Source: Crotophaga sulcirostris (taxonomy: Eukaryota; Chordata; Aves; Cuculiformes; Crotophagidae). Taken from it: 64,000 bases of DNA. The notes beneath the pieces were generated by a model. It ran no database searches. It had not been told where the DNA came from and saw only the letters and a program-made list of their open reading frames with translations. Below, piece by piece: positions 35,715 to 48,000 of this stretch. The translations under genes were made by a program, and so were the position numbers. The DNA lies in contig VYZB01000190.1 in NCBI GenBank assembly GCA_013397455.1, positions 247,993 to 311,992 on the forward strand, written 5' to 3'. Numbering within the stretch: position 1 is the first letter of the stretch; each line of letters opens with the position of its first letter.

Positions 35715-36305
35715 GAGTTTGATACGAGTTATTATCTACAATTAACCATAAATCTTTTTTGACATCACCACGTTAATGACATAGCCCTTCAGCCTTCATA
35801 TACATCCCCACATGCCTTATTCCTAGAACACCAACTTTGTACTTCACGATATTAAGATGAAGTTTGTTTGAATATGGCACAGTTTACTATGCAATTCAGT
35901 TCAGTTGGTATGACTGACATCATCATTATGTACCACTTTGCCAATCTTTATGTCACCTGCCAATTTTATCAGCAGCAATTTTATACTTACATCCCAGTCC
36001 CTGATGAAAATATTGAATAGTACTGGAAGAAGTACTGATCTCTGAAGCACCCTGTTAAAACCACTCCCTTCAAAGTGACAATCTCATTGACAGCTACCTT
36101 TAGAGACCCACAAGTTTCCCGGTTTTTAAACCTTATAACATGCATTACTAATGTTTCATAGTAAAGTTCAGCCTGAAGATCATATGTACTTAAGCTAAAA
36201 GCCTTGTAAAAGTCTACATTTATTTTTACAAGATAATATGTAATATTTTTAAAGTTGGGTTTGTTTGATATACTTCATTTCCTATAAAGCCTTTCTTATC
36301 TATTA
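35715..36305 (-). mobile_element. Very old L3/CR1-like LINE relic, antisense
   Basis: The + strand reads as the reverse complement of a CR1-superfamily RT region in the same order as the clear copy at 9.6-10.1 kb. Landmarks are 'CTTTATGTCACCTGCCAATT' (catalytic F-A-D-D region), 'CAGTCCCTGATGAAAATATT' then 'GAATAGTACTGG' (N-I-F-I-N-D region), 'ACTGATCTCTGAAGCACCC' (V-P-Q-G-S region), and 'AAGCCTTGTAAAAGTCTAC' (F-S-K-A-F region). Divergence is much higher than in the other CR1 copies, so it probably belongs to an ancient amniote lineage (L3 or early CR1). Edges are approximate. Confidence 0.65.
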
Positions 36306-37029
36306 ATTCCTTATTAATTTCCACATAAATTTTAACAGTATTTTGACTGAGCTGATGTTAAGCTAATATATCACTATGCTATATATAGCACATACCAAAC
36401 TATACATATGTCAAATAAGGTTGAACTAGAGGACTTGGTAAGAAAATAATCATCTGATAACTAGTCATGAACTTATCTCTGTAACTAGAGGGACCATTTA
36501 TATTTTTAGCTAGGTAGAAAATGCAGTCTGTGTTCATGCTTAACTTACTCTCTCAGGGGTGATTTGGTGAAGTCAAAAGTGACTTAGAAAGTGCATCATT
36601 CCTTCAGCCCATGAACTTCAGGAAAAACAAAGGATGATTAGCTCTTTTCAGTGTCCTAATCTAACCCCTTCATTCTCTGGAAAAACACAAGGAAGGTTAA
36701 AGTGTCCCCCAAACAGTCTCATAACCTGAGGAAAACCTCTGAGGATTGTAAAATTTGCATCTGCAAGATTTTATCTTCCTTTAAAAAAAATACATCAGAA
36801 GATGCACATGCCATTTCCTTCCAAGATTTGTAGTTATTGTCTAATCTTCAAATATGTTCTGTTGAAAATTTCTTCCTTAAAAATTTTTCCTATGCTATAG
36901 ATGAATAGTCTTCAAGATTGCATCATTCTTGGTAATTCCTTCTTTCCATTATTTTATACTTGACAATAGTCAACAAAACTCAGCAGAGCTTTTTAGTTGT
37001 GTGCTTTGAAAAATTCACAGGCAAAGCGC

Positions 37030-37220
37030 CACCCACTTAATTGAGCTAATTATTATTCACGCAATAGTGCCTATTAGTCTGCACTTTTTTTAAAGGGGTT
37101 CAATCAGCATTCAGATCTTGCTTGCTTGGCAGAATGTCATTATAGCGGCTTTCAAAATCTGGCAATAAGCCTAAGAAGAGTCCATTTTTGCCACTGGGAC
37201 TGCCTAATCCAGACATCATT
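37030..37220. promoter_or_regulatory. Candidate conserved non-coding element
   Basis: The sequence includes ACTTAATTGAGCTAATTATT (37036-37055) with two homeodomain cores and an adjacent CACGCAATA. It has few simple repeats and a balanced composition compared with its flanks. That is the look of a developmental enhancer, but there is no direct evidence; alignment to other amniotes would be needed. Confidence 0.2.
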
Positions 37221-40200
37221 ATCGATCAAACTGACACATGCCTGCCAAAATGGTTACAAGAAAAACAGAAATCTACACAGCTATGGTATCTCCAGCCTAA
37301 GTCCTCAAAACTATAGGGATCAAAAGATGAAATCATATTTAGATGAGAAATCAGAATGTATACTCGCAAGCAGACGAGTAGAGTTCCAGAACTGTATTTA
37401 GTTAGTGAAGCAGTCTTTAAGAGTGAAGACCACTAGAAGAATAAATGGGAGTACGACCACTGGAAGAATCTGCCTGTTTAAGTCAAGTCCCGAGTCTGGT
37501 AGTGACAGCAACATATCAAATTATCAAACCTAAACATCTCCTATGCTTTTGTTAGAGATTTACAGATCCTATTCAGATTAATTTTCCTGTGGAGTGAAAA
37601 TACAGTTATAAAAGTAACTGGAATCATCAGGCTTCTCAAAGAAATGTAATTCCTCAACACTGGGAATTGCAGAAAGAACACAGGGGCCATTAAAATTTTT
37701 CTACATTATGGTTTCAGTGACCAAAGTGGAGTTCAAATTGTAGGAAAGAATGATCTTGATGCATAAAACACAGGGTTATTTGGAAACTCCATAGGCTATT
37801 TTTTATGTTGCTGAATAAGCGATTCCATGTGACCATTTTTTAATATGAAGGACATGAGATTAGATTTGCTGGTTAGCAGTTAGCATATGATGTATGGCAG
37901 AATGTGGCTCAGTGCAAGGCAGAATAGTAAGATATGCATGTGTCAAATCTCCTCTGTTCTAGCTTGTACTTTATGTAGCTATATATGTTCTCTGGCCATT
38001 CAGATCAGCTGCACTTGCACCCTGACGGTGACATGTTCTCTAATTCCGGGATAACTGTAATGGTGCAGAGGTAGAATTTTAGAAATCTTTTTAGTGCCTC
38101 TCGTTATGAACAGAAAATACATATTTTGTCTAGCTAACAGGCAGCACAAGCCCTCACAGGACACATACTTGGTAGGCTTTAATCATTAAGCACACTGTGT
38201 AACATAGAGAAAATGCTTTTTTTTCTTCTCACATTCCTTGAAATTCTTGTGCTCTAGTCTCCACATATATCCATTAACCACTTCTTAAGGAATTTTTACT
38301 GAATGATGCACATAAACTGACCATCTAAGAGTTGCACAACAGAAGGAATGAAGTCAATAGACAATTGAATTTATCACTGCTTGATTTCTCTCCCTGTATG
38401 AATTTAAAAGTCAGGTACTAGTGAAATGTTCACTGACCTTAAGAAATGTTCACAAAAAAAGCAACACTGAAAGGGAGAGAGGATAAAACTGACCAAAATT
38501 TGAGAGATACAATGAAAAGGAAAAAAAAAAGATTTATTTACTTTTTCTGGAAGATTGTGAATAAAAAGAAAAGGGAGAGGGAGGTATATAAAGATTTTAG
38601 CAGAGAAGAAATTTGTTGAATACTAGTATAAATTGAATAGAAGTTAGAAACTTCTGGCCAGTGAGAAGCTCCAGGGATTTCTTCCAAATCAAAATTGTTT
38701 ACAGGCTTCCCCTTCCATTACAAAAGTAATTCATCCATTATAAATACAGCCTTTTAAAATTATAGGCCAAAAGCTGTTTGCATTCAAATTAATTTTTCAA
38801 ATCTTAAACTAGTTCCATGATTTTCCTCTTCTGATACAAAATCATCTTAGCACAAATGAGAGAAAGACAATGATGCTGAAGCTGAGCAGGATTTCACTGA
38901 TGAGGATTTTTTCACTGAAAAATGCTGATGCATTGAACTAAATGATTATTGGAGCTTACGGAGTTCAACAAAACTTTCACTGGGAAAGACTCTCATGTCT
39001 AAAATGAAACTTCTGTTTAAAACCAGAGAAAGATGAAGGCAGAAAACACTTCTCGCTGCAGGATAGTTAAATGTAATGCTTAGTGTCTGAATTATGAGTT
39101 TATGTAGAAAAACTCTCACTTTCTTTTGCTGCATGCATTTCTGTTTATATATGTATGAGGGAACAGAGAGTAATGATGGAGTCAGACACAGGTGAATTAG
39201 ATAGTTTGGATGTGTTGGCAACATTAAAGAGCCAGGGTCATATCTCAACTCTTCCTCATTCTTAGCAGTGAACAGAAACTACAGGTTTCCGGATCCTGCT
39301 TGTACCCAGACAATGACACTTTTGTTTGAGATGGGTAATTACAGGTAACTCTTCATCTATACCAAAGAAACACCAAAATTTTGAAGCTGTAACATTTTCC
39401 AGAAGTTGGACTGACCGTTTTCCAGCTGGACTTTAATTAAATTTATTTCTGTGTCATTCAACTCCCAGAACCAGTCCTTCCGGTTGCTGTCTTTAGTCTT
39501 CTTACACTGTTGGCACATGTTGAGCACTAGTGTGCTCTGCCCCATTTCTGGGAGGGTCATCAAGCCTCACATGCCCTCACATGGTATTTGACACTACCAG
39601 TTTTCCCTTGTCATTTTCACCTTACCCTGCTATTCGCCTTTTATTCATTTGGTTTCCTGATGTGAACTACTTCAGTTTTAGTAGAAAATAAGTCAAATCA
39701 AAGAAAAGAGGGAAAGACTGGGAACGAAGTTAAAGAGTAGGGAAGGCTAAGGTAGGAGAAAGATTTGTGGTACAGGAAACGTATGAATCAAGAAAACCTC
39801 CAGAGAAAACTGCAGTCTGCATTTTCCTTAGCACTTTCAATTTTTTCTCTATACCAAATCTGCAAAAAATAATGGAATTAAGCAAACTTTCATTAAATAT
39901 GTTGTCTAAAAGTTACGACATTTCCAACAGTAAAGACTGTTTGTGCTGGATCATGTTACATCCAACTGACACAGTGAAACAACTAGCCACTACCAACAAA
40001 AGTCCTGCTTTGAGGGCTTTTCCAGTGCTGGCATCAAGGTAGCCTGTGATATTCACCTACTGTTCTAAATAGCATGACAAATCGCTATATAAACCTTTTA
40101 AGTATCAAGGTGATAAAACTTAATTCACCTCTATTACTGGTTGCATTGAAAATTCAGTTGCTATAGAAGGATCAGCCAATTCTACTTTTTCACACTTGCA

Positions 40201-42355
40201 CGGTACATGTTGGCAAGGCTATGAGTTAAGTGTCGAGCGTGGGTATCATACTATATATGAGACAGAAAGGTTTACAATCCATGCAATAGAGTTGATAAAA
40301 TACAAAATTAAGGGGAGAAGTAGCTGTTTATGCACTATTCTTATGGAATCAACTGAAGTGTCTGAAAGGACCTTGCACCATTTAAAAAGCAAAGGGAAAG
40401 ACAGTATCACTAAGCCTGCTACATGGAAGAAATTGACTTTCTTGGTGCTGGAGAAATAGGAATGTTGAAATGAGGTGAGATTCTTGTATGAAGAGGTGAC
40501 TTTTCTCCCAATTTATCCCAGCAATCTTTGCCTTCTTAGCTGCAGAATCATATATATAGATCATCATCCTTTTGCTTTGTAGATGCTAGGTTATCATATT
40601 CATAGGCATTTGAAAAATTGTACCCAGTAAGACTTCAAGCCCCTCTGATTTTCAACGAGACAAAGAAGCTTAACTGATTTTAAAAGTAGGAGCTGTTTTT
40701 CTAGTCCACGTACATATTTTGGAAAATGTAATTGAGTCTCAATGAATGTAGGTGAAATTTATGCTTCCAAGTACCTAAGTCACTTCGGAAAATGGAAATT
40801 CAGTACTTCTGGAAACATTACTTATGGTGTATTCATGGTCTTTTATTTCACGGTTAATCATCCTTGGTGGTTAAAGGAGAATTTATTTTAAACTTTGCCT
40901 ATTTAATGTTATCTTAAAAACTATGCAGAAACCCTGTGAATGTTCCTCTCACTGGGTGTCCTTGCCTTCTTGCTCTCCTCCTTTGTATTATTACAGCACA
41001 CCCATTGCGCCTTTTAATAAATTAGATCATCCATATCCCAGAGAACTCACCAGGTATCACTGGGAATTTATACAGTGATTAGAACAATGGGGCCCTGATT
41101 CTGAACAGTGCCTTTGGGATTTCCTGTGATGTCAATTATACACAATAACAATCATGCCCATGAACAACACTACCCTCCAAATCACTAGGCTCCAATTGCA
41201 CAACACTTTAAATTTCTCACCTCATTTTCATTGGCCGTGAGAAGAGTAGCAAAGAGTAAACAAACAGAAGATGACCTTTATGAGTAAAACATCTAAGCAT
41301 AAAAAGATTAATCGACCTCTGTCAGCCAGTCATTAAATCAAATAAGAGCTTTTCTTGTACTTTTAAAGCTCAGATTTACAGTCAGGGAAATTGTGTAAAA
41401 AGGCTGGTAATACAGTGACGCCCAGTGCCACTGGGCTTTAGAAAGCTGACAGTTGCTGTAAAATAGTCATTAAACAACCTCTAGAAGAGACTCATCAGCA
41501 GATGCCCCCAGGTGAAGGAGAGAGAAAGCTGAGAGAATGAAGGAGAATCTAACATCTTAGCATGACTGAATTAAACAGAGCATATTATGCTGATTTTCAG
41601 AGTCAGCCCAGTAATTTAATTTTCATAGCAGTTCCTTTGATTGTAGCAACCATTTTATGAAACATTAATAAAACTTCTTTTCTTATGTAGCACACATCCC
41701 TTTTCCATTTCATTAAGGAAAAAAAGACAGGATGTACAAATTTGCTGACCATTGACTCTGTAAATGACAAAAACAAATGAAAGATTATTTTTAATGCAGT
41801 ACAACTGTGGTGGGTAGACTATGTTTGACTTCACAATAATTTCAGTACAAATTGGAAGAGACAAACAAACTGTACATGGATTTGCTATATTGTACTGCAA
41901 TGTCATCTCATAAATCAGAATACACTACTATGTGTATGCATGTACGCACATATACTGCTTTTATATATAATTATAGTTAGTGATGATATATGCTTCATTG
42001 GAATTGATTCTTCTCTTGCTTTTACAGGCATAAATTACAGAGCTAATTGGAATTAATATCAACATAAAACCAGTGTAAATTAATAGAAGAGAGAATAAAT
42101 GTAGTTACCTACTTGGGCTAGTGGAATACACACATACAACTATATGCCTGTAGTCAGCTATCTTCAGCATTGTCCCAGTGACAATGTCCCCCATGAAAAA
42201 ATGCAAAAGTTTGAAAATTTCCAACAGAGAGCTATTTTGCAAGTATGTAAGAGTTTACAAAGAAGTGAGGGGAAAAAAAATCACTTTTATTTTTTGTCTC
42301 CTTCCTCCCGTCCTGTCTTTCTGCAATTCCTTTTCTTTCTCTCCTTTTTATATCT

Positions 42356-42380
42356 TCAATCTGGTTTATAACCAGATTGA
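42356..42380. repeat. Perfect 11-bp hairpin with 3-nt loop
   Basis: TCAATCTGGTT (42356-42366) and AACCAGATTGA (42370-42380) are exact reverse complements around TAT. The site is next to a pyrimidine-rich stretch. It might bind a dimeric factor or be chance. A precursor miRNA is unlikely because the stem does not extend. Confidence 0.6.
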
Positions 42381-42767
42381 GTTGGATGTAAAAAGGAAAC
42401 AGGGCAAGAGAAAACACAGGGAAAAAGAAAAAAAAAATTGCACTGACATTACATTTTCGAGTTCTTTTGGGGTAATGGTCCATTTTTCTTTAAATCAGAA
42501 TTTCCCACTACATTTTTGCTTTGGAAAAGCAGCCAAACATTTTTTCAACAAAAAATATCTTCTTTGAAAAAATACTGACACCTCTTTAACCAGAGAAAAT
42601 ACATTTTGCAGACAGGAAAGACATGTCACAAAAACATGTTCTCATTTGGTTACAAAATCTGTTTCTTTGTTAACTACCTCATTTAAATGCTGCCTCAAAG
42701 TCAGTCTCCTATCATAACAAATAGACACAGAAACTCATATGTGGAAATACACACATCTTTATATTTA

Positions 42768-42800
42768 CCTATATATATATATTTATACGTATATTTATTT
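42768..42800. repeat. TA-rich microsatellite
   Basis: A CTATATATATATATTTATACGT-type dinucleotide run, imperfect towards its right side, ending near a TATTTATTTA stretch. Confidence 0.7.
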
Positions 42801-43144
42801 ACACAAATACAAGCATACAATCACAGACGAACTATGTGTAAGAATAAAGACCATGAAGTGAAGCTTTCAAATGACAAGAATTATTCAGCATTAAGATTGT
42901 CTGCTCAACCTTAACTCTGTCCACATACACACAGGCATCAAAGCCACATGATTACATACCATTTTTTCCCTCATGATAATTTAGTATCATACAAAAAACC
43001 CTTGGTTAGTTAGTGTACAGTCTGTGCTACAGCTTTTAGATATTTATTTTAATGTTTCTTTATTCATCTCACAGCCTCTGAAAGATGCTGTGGAGTTTAT
43101 TCATAGAAATAAAAACACCAGTGGGAAACAGCCAGGTCTCACAC

Positions 43145-43230
43145 AAACTTTTTTTGTGATTGCTGCCAGATCACTTTATCACTCTGTGTCTCAGATTTTC
43201 ATTAGTAAAATAGACATATATTGGTTAAGC
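43145..43230 (+). repeat. MIR SINE fragment
   Basis: 'AGATCACTTTATCACTCTGT' followed by GTCTCAGATTTTCATTAGTA and AAATAGACAT resembles the MIR core in sense orientation. It is shorter and more eroded than the copy 400 bp downstream. Confidence 0.5.
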
Positions 43231-43599
43231 TGTAAAGGTGGGGGTATCAGATTTCACTTTAATTTTCAGAAAAGCTCGGGTTCCTCTAAAATTAAAGTTC
43301 TTGTCAGGAACCAGAGGAGAGCAACAGATGCTGCTGGAGGACTTCTTCATTTACACTCCCACTAGAGCTGGACGCAGAGGGCTTTGAATTTGCTCTCTAC
43401 ATAGAGGTGCCAGACAAGTCGCATAGATTGTGCAGCTATTTTGAGGATGTCAGGTAAATAATGCTTGCCTGGAGTAAACCTACCTTGAGCTTGCCAGTCT
43501 TAGGTTGGTTTTACAGTCCTTGCACAATAGATTGATCATCTTAATTAGACTTTTGCAAAAGTGAGTCATAGAGCATGTTTGCTTTATTTAATTTTGATT

Positions 43600-43720
43600 T
43601 GGAACAGGAAATTTCTTTCTCTTCAGTATCTTCATATGTAAAATGAGGGTAATGTTTTTCCCTTTGCAAAGCAGTTTTAGATCATCCTGTGACATATATG
43701 GATTGAAAGTGTTATAAACC
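43600..43720 (+). repeat. MIR SINE fragment, core plus 3' part
   Basis: 'CTTCAGTATCTTCATATGT' with AAAATGAGGGTAATG is the MIR core. 'CTTTGCAAAGCAGTTTTAGA' followed by TCATCCTGTG is the MIR 3' region (family: GCAAAGCGCTTTGAGATCCTC). The order and spacing are right. The tRNA-like head is lost. Confidence 0.65.
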
Positions 43721-46700
43721 TCCCATAGATTCATTTTTGCCTACTCAATATCACACTGATAGTAACTGAATGGACACATTAATTACAGTACAAACTGTGG
43801 TTGCATTTCAGGTTTTTTTTCCCTTTCACAAATTTTATTATGCAACAATAATCTGGGAAACACGTCAGTTACATCTGGAAAATACTTTTTACAAGAATAA
43901 GTACTATGCATTCACTTTGATTTTTTTGTGTAGTATTGTATTCCTGCACAACTGCTTTGTAGTGTTTTGCCTATTACACAAAATGCATTTTACTGCAGTC
44001 ATATCTTTTGTGTGTTTTTGTGCGTTTGTGTGCAAGTGTGAGAGACTTTTGTATTATTTAACGTTGTATAATTTTAAGTGTTAGCTTTTACTTAGTGTTC
44101 AGTAAAGTGCCTAGCAAGTACATGTACAAAATATTTAAAAGTACCTTTCCCAGAAAATTCCAGGAGGATTTACATGAAGTTTCTTTATGTAATGTAGACA
44201 AATACTTCCTCTGACTATATCAAACACATTAACCCTTTACCTTACATTCTAATGCAAGGATTTAATTACAAAACAAAATTTATTTATTTGTAAATAAGTT
44301 AGAAAATTCATATTATAGTTTTTAGAGCTATTACTCTAAGCAAAGAATTATGCAAATGACAGAAAATATTTGCAAATCGCAGCATATCACAAATTTTAAT
44401 GTAAAGGGAAAGGCAGAATATGGCACCATCTTTACTGAGAGAGTTTTAGAAAGGTGAATTTGTATTAATCATATCTCTTGTCTTCACAGAAAGAAAAATG
44501 CCTGGATCTTCTGTTGAAATTATTCAGCCTGTCATTAAAATAGAGGTTTGTGTGTTTTTTTGTTTTTACAGGGGAAGTATACAAGCAGGCTAACGGACAA
44601 CAGCATAAATAGGCAACTGAAATTTATTAAGAAAAACTTTTGCCAGAATCTTGAAACAATGCTTGCAAGTTCCTGGTGCACTACAGTCGCACTGCTCAAA
44701 GAAGGAGGAACAGAAGGCAGAGTAGTAAATAAAGGACCAGAAAAGCGGAAAGAACATAGTGGGTTATTTTGCAATGTACTAATCATTTATTTCAAAAGAC
44801 ACTAAAGAAGACAAAAAAAAGAGGTAAAATGTCAAGAAGTTAAGTTACGTGGTACACTGGGCTGCAGTTTCTCAGAACTTTAATCTGTACTGCTAGTCAC
44901 ATAAAAAACCAGATGCTGGCCTCAGTATTTTCTTGCAGTGTTGTTTTTGATTGAAAACTTTGTGAATGTTTGTGATATTGCTGAAAGCCTATTGGCAGAT
45001 GAGCATCTCTTGCTATAGTCTCCATCATTATTTGCCTGTCTTGTCTATTAACGAGCACTATCATCCCATCGTAAGATGACAGCTGCAACACGTACTCAGG
45101 CGCAATAAACAGCTAAATGAGGCGCACAGCAATTTCACTTGTCACCAGAGCCCTCGGCACGACTGGCTGCACAGCTTGATGCATAAATTCATGAGGCTGT
45201 TGCATATGATGGAGTATGCCTGGCTGAAAGAGGTGATGGATAGCAGGGCAGCTAAAAATGGCCATCACCTTGACTCTGTCAGGACATTTTTTAAAAGTAC
45301 CCTATCAGCTCTCTTGCATTCTTTCATGTACACTATCCCCAAGCTACAGGCTTTTGAAAGTAGTGATATAAGATTTTTCCTTACTGAAGGTTTTCTGATC
45401 TAAAGTCAAGTTTCTTCTTAAGTTCAGTGAATGCAATATATGCTACTAATGTGCAGGGTGAAATGGTCCTATAATAATTGTCCATTCAACACACAGTAGA
45501 GTCATAAGGTTAAACACTAACAACAGAAATTTTCAATTTTCCAGAGTATGTAAAAAGTCCTGGTAAGGTACGTATGTACACATACAGACATATATAAAAG
45601 CAAAACCTATAAAGTCTCATGCAAAAGTACATTCAGTCACATACTTGCATACAAATCTATGTTTTACAAAAGCTATGGAAGATGTTAATGAGTACATTAT
45701 GGTAATTATATGTTATGCAAAACCAATACAGGTCAAAATAAGTTGCTATTACATATTGTTAGATCTGAATTAACACTTTTTCTAAAAAGTCAATGAAACT
45801 GAAAGAAAAACTACGATAGAGAAAAATATACCTACTGCTTATGTGCTTTCCAAATGAAGCCCAAAACTTGAGCTGCCATAAGCACAGTATTTGATGTCCC
45901 AGTGAAATTCGTTGTGACCCCTCTATCTGTGTTACTGGAAGTCACCTAAGGAAGACAAATACAAAGGCAACAAAATCAATGAGGCAGTTTCCTGCAAAGC
46001 TTTATGCATTAATCTCTATCACACAGAGAAATATACACCACTACAAAAGAAGGAAGTCACTTGTTCTCTAATAAAAGAGAAAAACCTTGGTAATAAGCAA
46101 TTAATAAAGTTGTCGTGATTAGTTATGCAACTATGAATCAATGTTCATGATAAAAACGACCGCTTTTATGGCTTTATATATCTATGATTTGGTGGTATTG
46201 CAAATATAATTGACACATTGAAGCTTATACAACTATTGTGGTCATTCTCTTAATAAAGCTAAAGGCAGATTTTAAAGGGAGGTGAGTTTCCCTGCCTTGC
46301 ACACACACACAGAGACATCTGCACACAGAGTGTTTTATCCTTCTCATCCTCTCTCATCTGTTTTAAAACTCTCTTTTTGCTATGCTTGGCTCCTGTCTGC
46401 AGTAGGAATTTGGACCTTTCCTTCCTTCAGGCACCTGGGATAAATACCCTGGCACCCAAATGTGAGTCCTCCAGCCCAGCAGCAGCCACAGCAAGGTGCT
46501 GCTGTGCCTGCGTGCTGCCCAGGTAACCAGATGGTGGGAAAGCTCTCTGAGAGGGAGGCTTCTGCGGCACTTCTTGTCCGTCATGCTCTTACACCCTGCA
46601 GCTGCTCATGTGGTCCTTGTAGCTGTGATGTCCAAGCATACCCCTCAGAGGTTTTCAGAAGGTACAGTTGCCCCAATGTGTCTTTCATTTTCTCTGCCAT

Positions 46701-47937
46701 CCCAAAAGTGAGTTAGGAAGTGTTGGCATCGTATCAAGACACCCTCCTCCCAACTCACAAACTCTTCTGGGCACATTGCAGCAGCTCATGTGCCTGAAGT
46801 GCATCACCTGAATTTCTGAGGGCCTGAGTTTTTACTAGATTTAGTGATGCATCTTGAAAAAAAACAAAAAAACCCAAAACACAAACCAAAACCCAATACC
46901 ACAACAAAATTAGATGCCTAAATATTGATTTAAGTGACTGATTTTCAATATGGCATGCTGCCATCTGGTGGACAATGATCGTTTGACCAGAGCTGTGAAG
47001 AGGTAGGACAAGGAAACAAAGGGGTGCCTGGAGTTTAGGGGTCCTCTGCAGAAAAGCCTGGATCCAGTGCCAGTCTTCACACCACAAGGAAATCACCTCT
47101 GCAAAACCCTAGAACCTTCACTTCCTTATGACACTGAATCCAGAAAATGTTGGCTTATTTTCATGAGGCCCTTGGGAAAAACGTGAAGAAAAGCCTGTCT
47201 TTCATACTGTCAGGGAAAAAAAAAAAAGAAAGGCATTGCAGCAGAGCAACACTGAAGTTGTAGCAGACTCAGAGCGCGTTCTCCTTTTGGGCTGTCTTCT
47301 GGCTCAGTCAGTTCATAAAAGAACTGCTCCTGTGGGCAAAGTCACACCCTGAGAGAAGGCACCTAATGAACGCTCAGGCACTTAGATAAGGCTAAAATGA
47401 ATCCCAGAGGATGTATTTAGGGAAATTTTAAATTACACAAAATAAAGTGCCAAGATTGGTGGAATTGTCCACCTTTTGTCAGAAGCGCCTTACAAGCACA
47501 AAATAGGATTCTGAAACCCAGACTGTTTCAAGTCATTATGAAACCCAGGACACAGCTTGGGAAGTCTAGTGAAAGAAGAAAGGTATGGAAATGAACTGCA
47601 CTTTAGCTTAGGTGCTGGGTGTTTATCCATTCCTTCAATTTTCCTAGCAATACTTTCATGAAAATATGGCAATGAAGGTTTTATCAATGCTACATTTATT
47701 GTCCTGCGTATTGGGACTTCAAGGAAAATGATTCGTCTTTAAATAAATACAATAGTACAACATGCAGGCTAAGAGCTGCTGTAATTCAAGAACTGCCCTA
47801 ACGCTATCAAAAGTAACCAGGAAAAGAGACTTGTGTCTCACAGTATGTGTGTATCAAGCTCTTTACAAAGCATTCTTACACTTTGTCCTAAACACAGTAA
47901 TCAAGTTTCCCACTGAGAGATTTGAAGTTCAAGACTA
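43721..47937. other. Unique sequence without recognisable genes
   Basis: About 4.2 kb. A CpG-retaining patch at 45060-45300 is listed separately. A (CA)7 run lies at 46300-46312. The 46.4-46.7 kb part is GC-richer with overlapping open frames on both strands (46363-46584 -, 46462-46716 +, 46496-46711 +) that shadow one another and show no domains. Confidence 0.5.
45060..45300. promoter_or_regulatory. Candidate conserved non-coding element, CpG-retaining
   Basis: The stretch keeps about seven CpGs within 120 bp (45060-45180), unusual for this window. It also contains POU/homeodomain-like words (GCATAAATTCATGAGG at 45181-45196, GCGCAATAAA at 45100-45109). A short open frame (45176-45403) crosses it without protein features. 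I infer possible enhancer function only from composition. Confidence 0.22.
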
Positions 47938-48000
47938 GGGGCCAAATTCTGCTCTTATAGTTACATGTTCACCTGTGTAACTGACAGCAGAATTTGCCCT
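47938..48000. mobile_element. Internally deleted foldback MITE relic
   Basis: The left arm GGGCCAAATTCTGCTC (47938-47953) pairs with the right arm GCAGAATTTGCCCT (47987-48000). The pairing continues inward with AGTTACA (47959-47965) and TGTAACT (47976-47982), leaving a ~10-nt loop. 'GGCCAAATTCTGCTCTCAGT' with TTACACCTGTGTAA in its interior is a recurring palindromic element in amniote genomes, from memory; the family name is not certain. TA occurs immediately outside both ends (47935-47936 and 48001-48002), compatible with a TA target duplication. Confidence 0.6.

Larger units (their letters stand above)
36306..43144. other. Long unique AT-rich stretch
   Basis: Nearly 7 kb without a recognisable gene. 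The segments around 37030-37220 and 41280-41500 are rich in intact homeodomain-type words (TAATTA, TTAATTG, GATTAATCGA) and could be conserved non-coding DNA. A hairpin lies at 42356-42380, and a TA-rich microsatellite at 42768-42800. Open frames up to 129 codons (42178-42567 +) are driven by low-complexity AAAAAG and CTTTT runs. Confidence 0.5.

Noticed and set aside
42178..42567. 129-codon + frame
   Set aside because: Composition follows T-rich and A-rich low-complexity DNA, and it is opposed by a shadow frame at 42232-42483. There is no domain or conserved motif.
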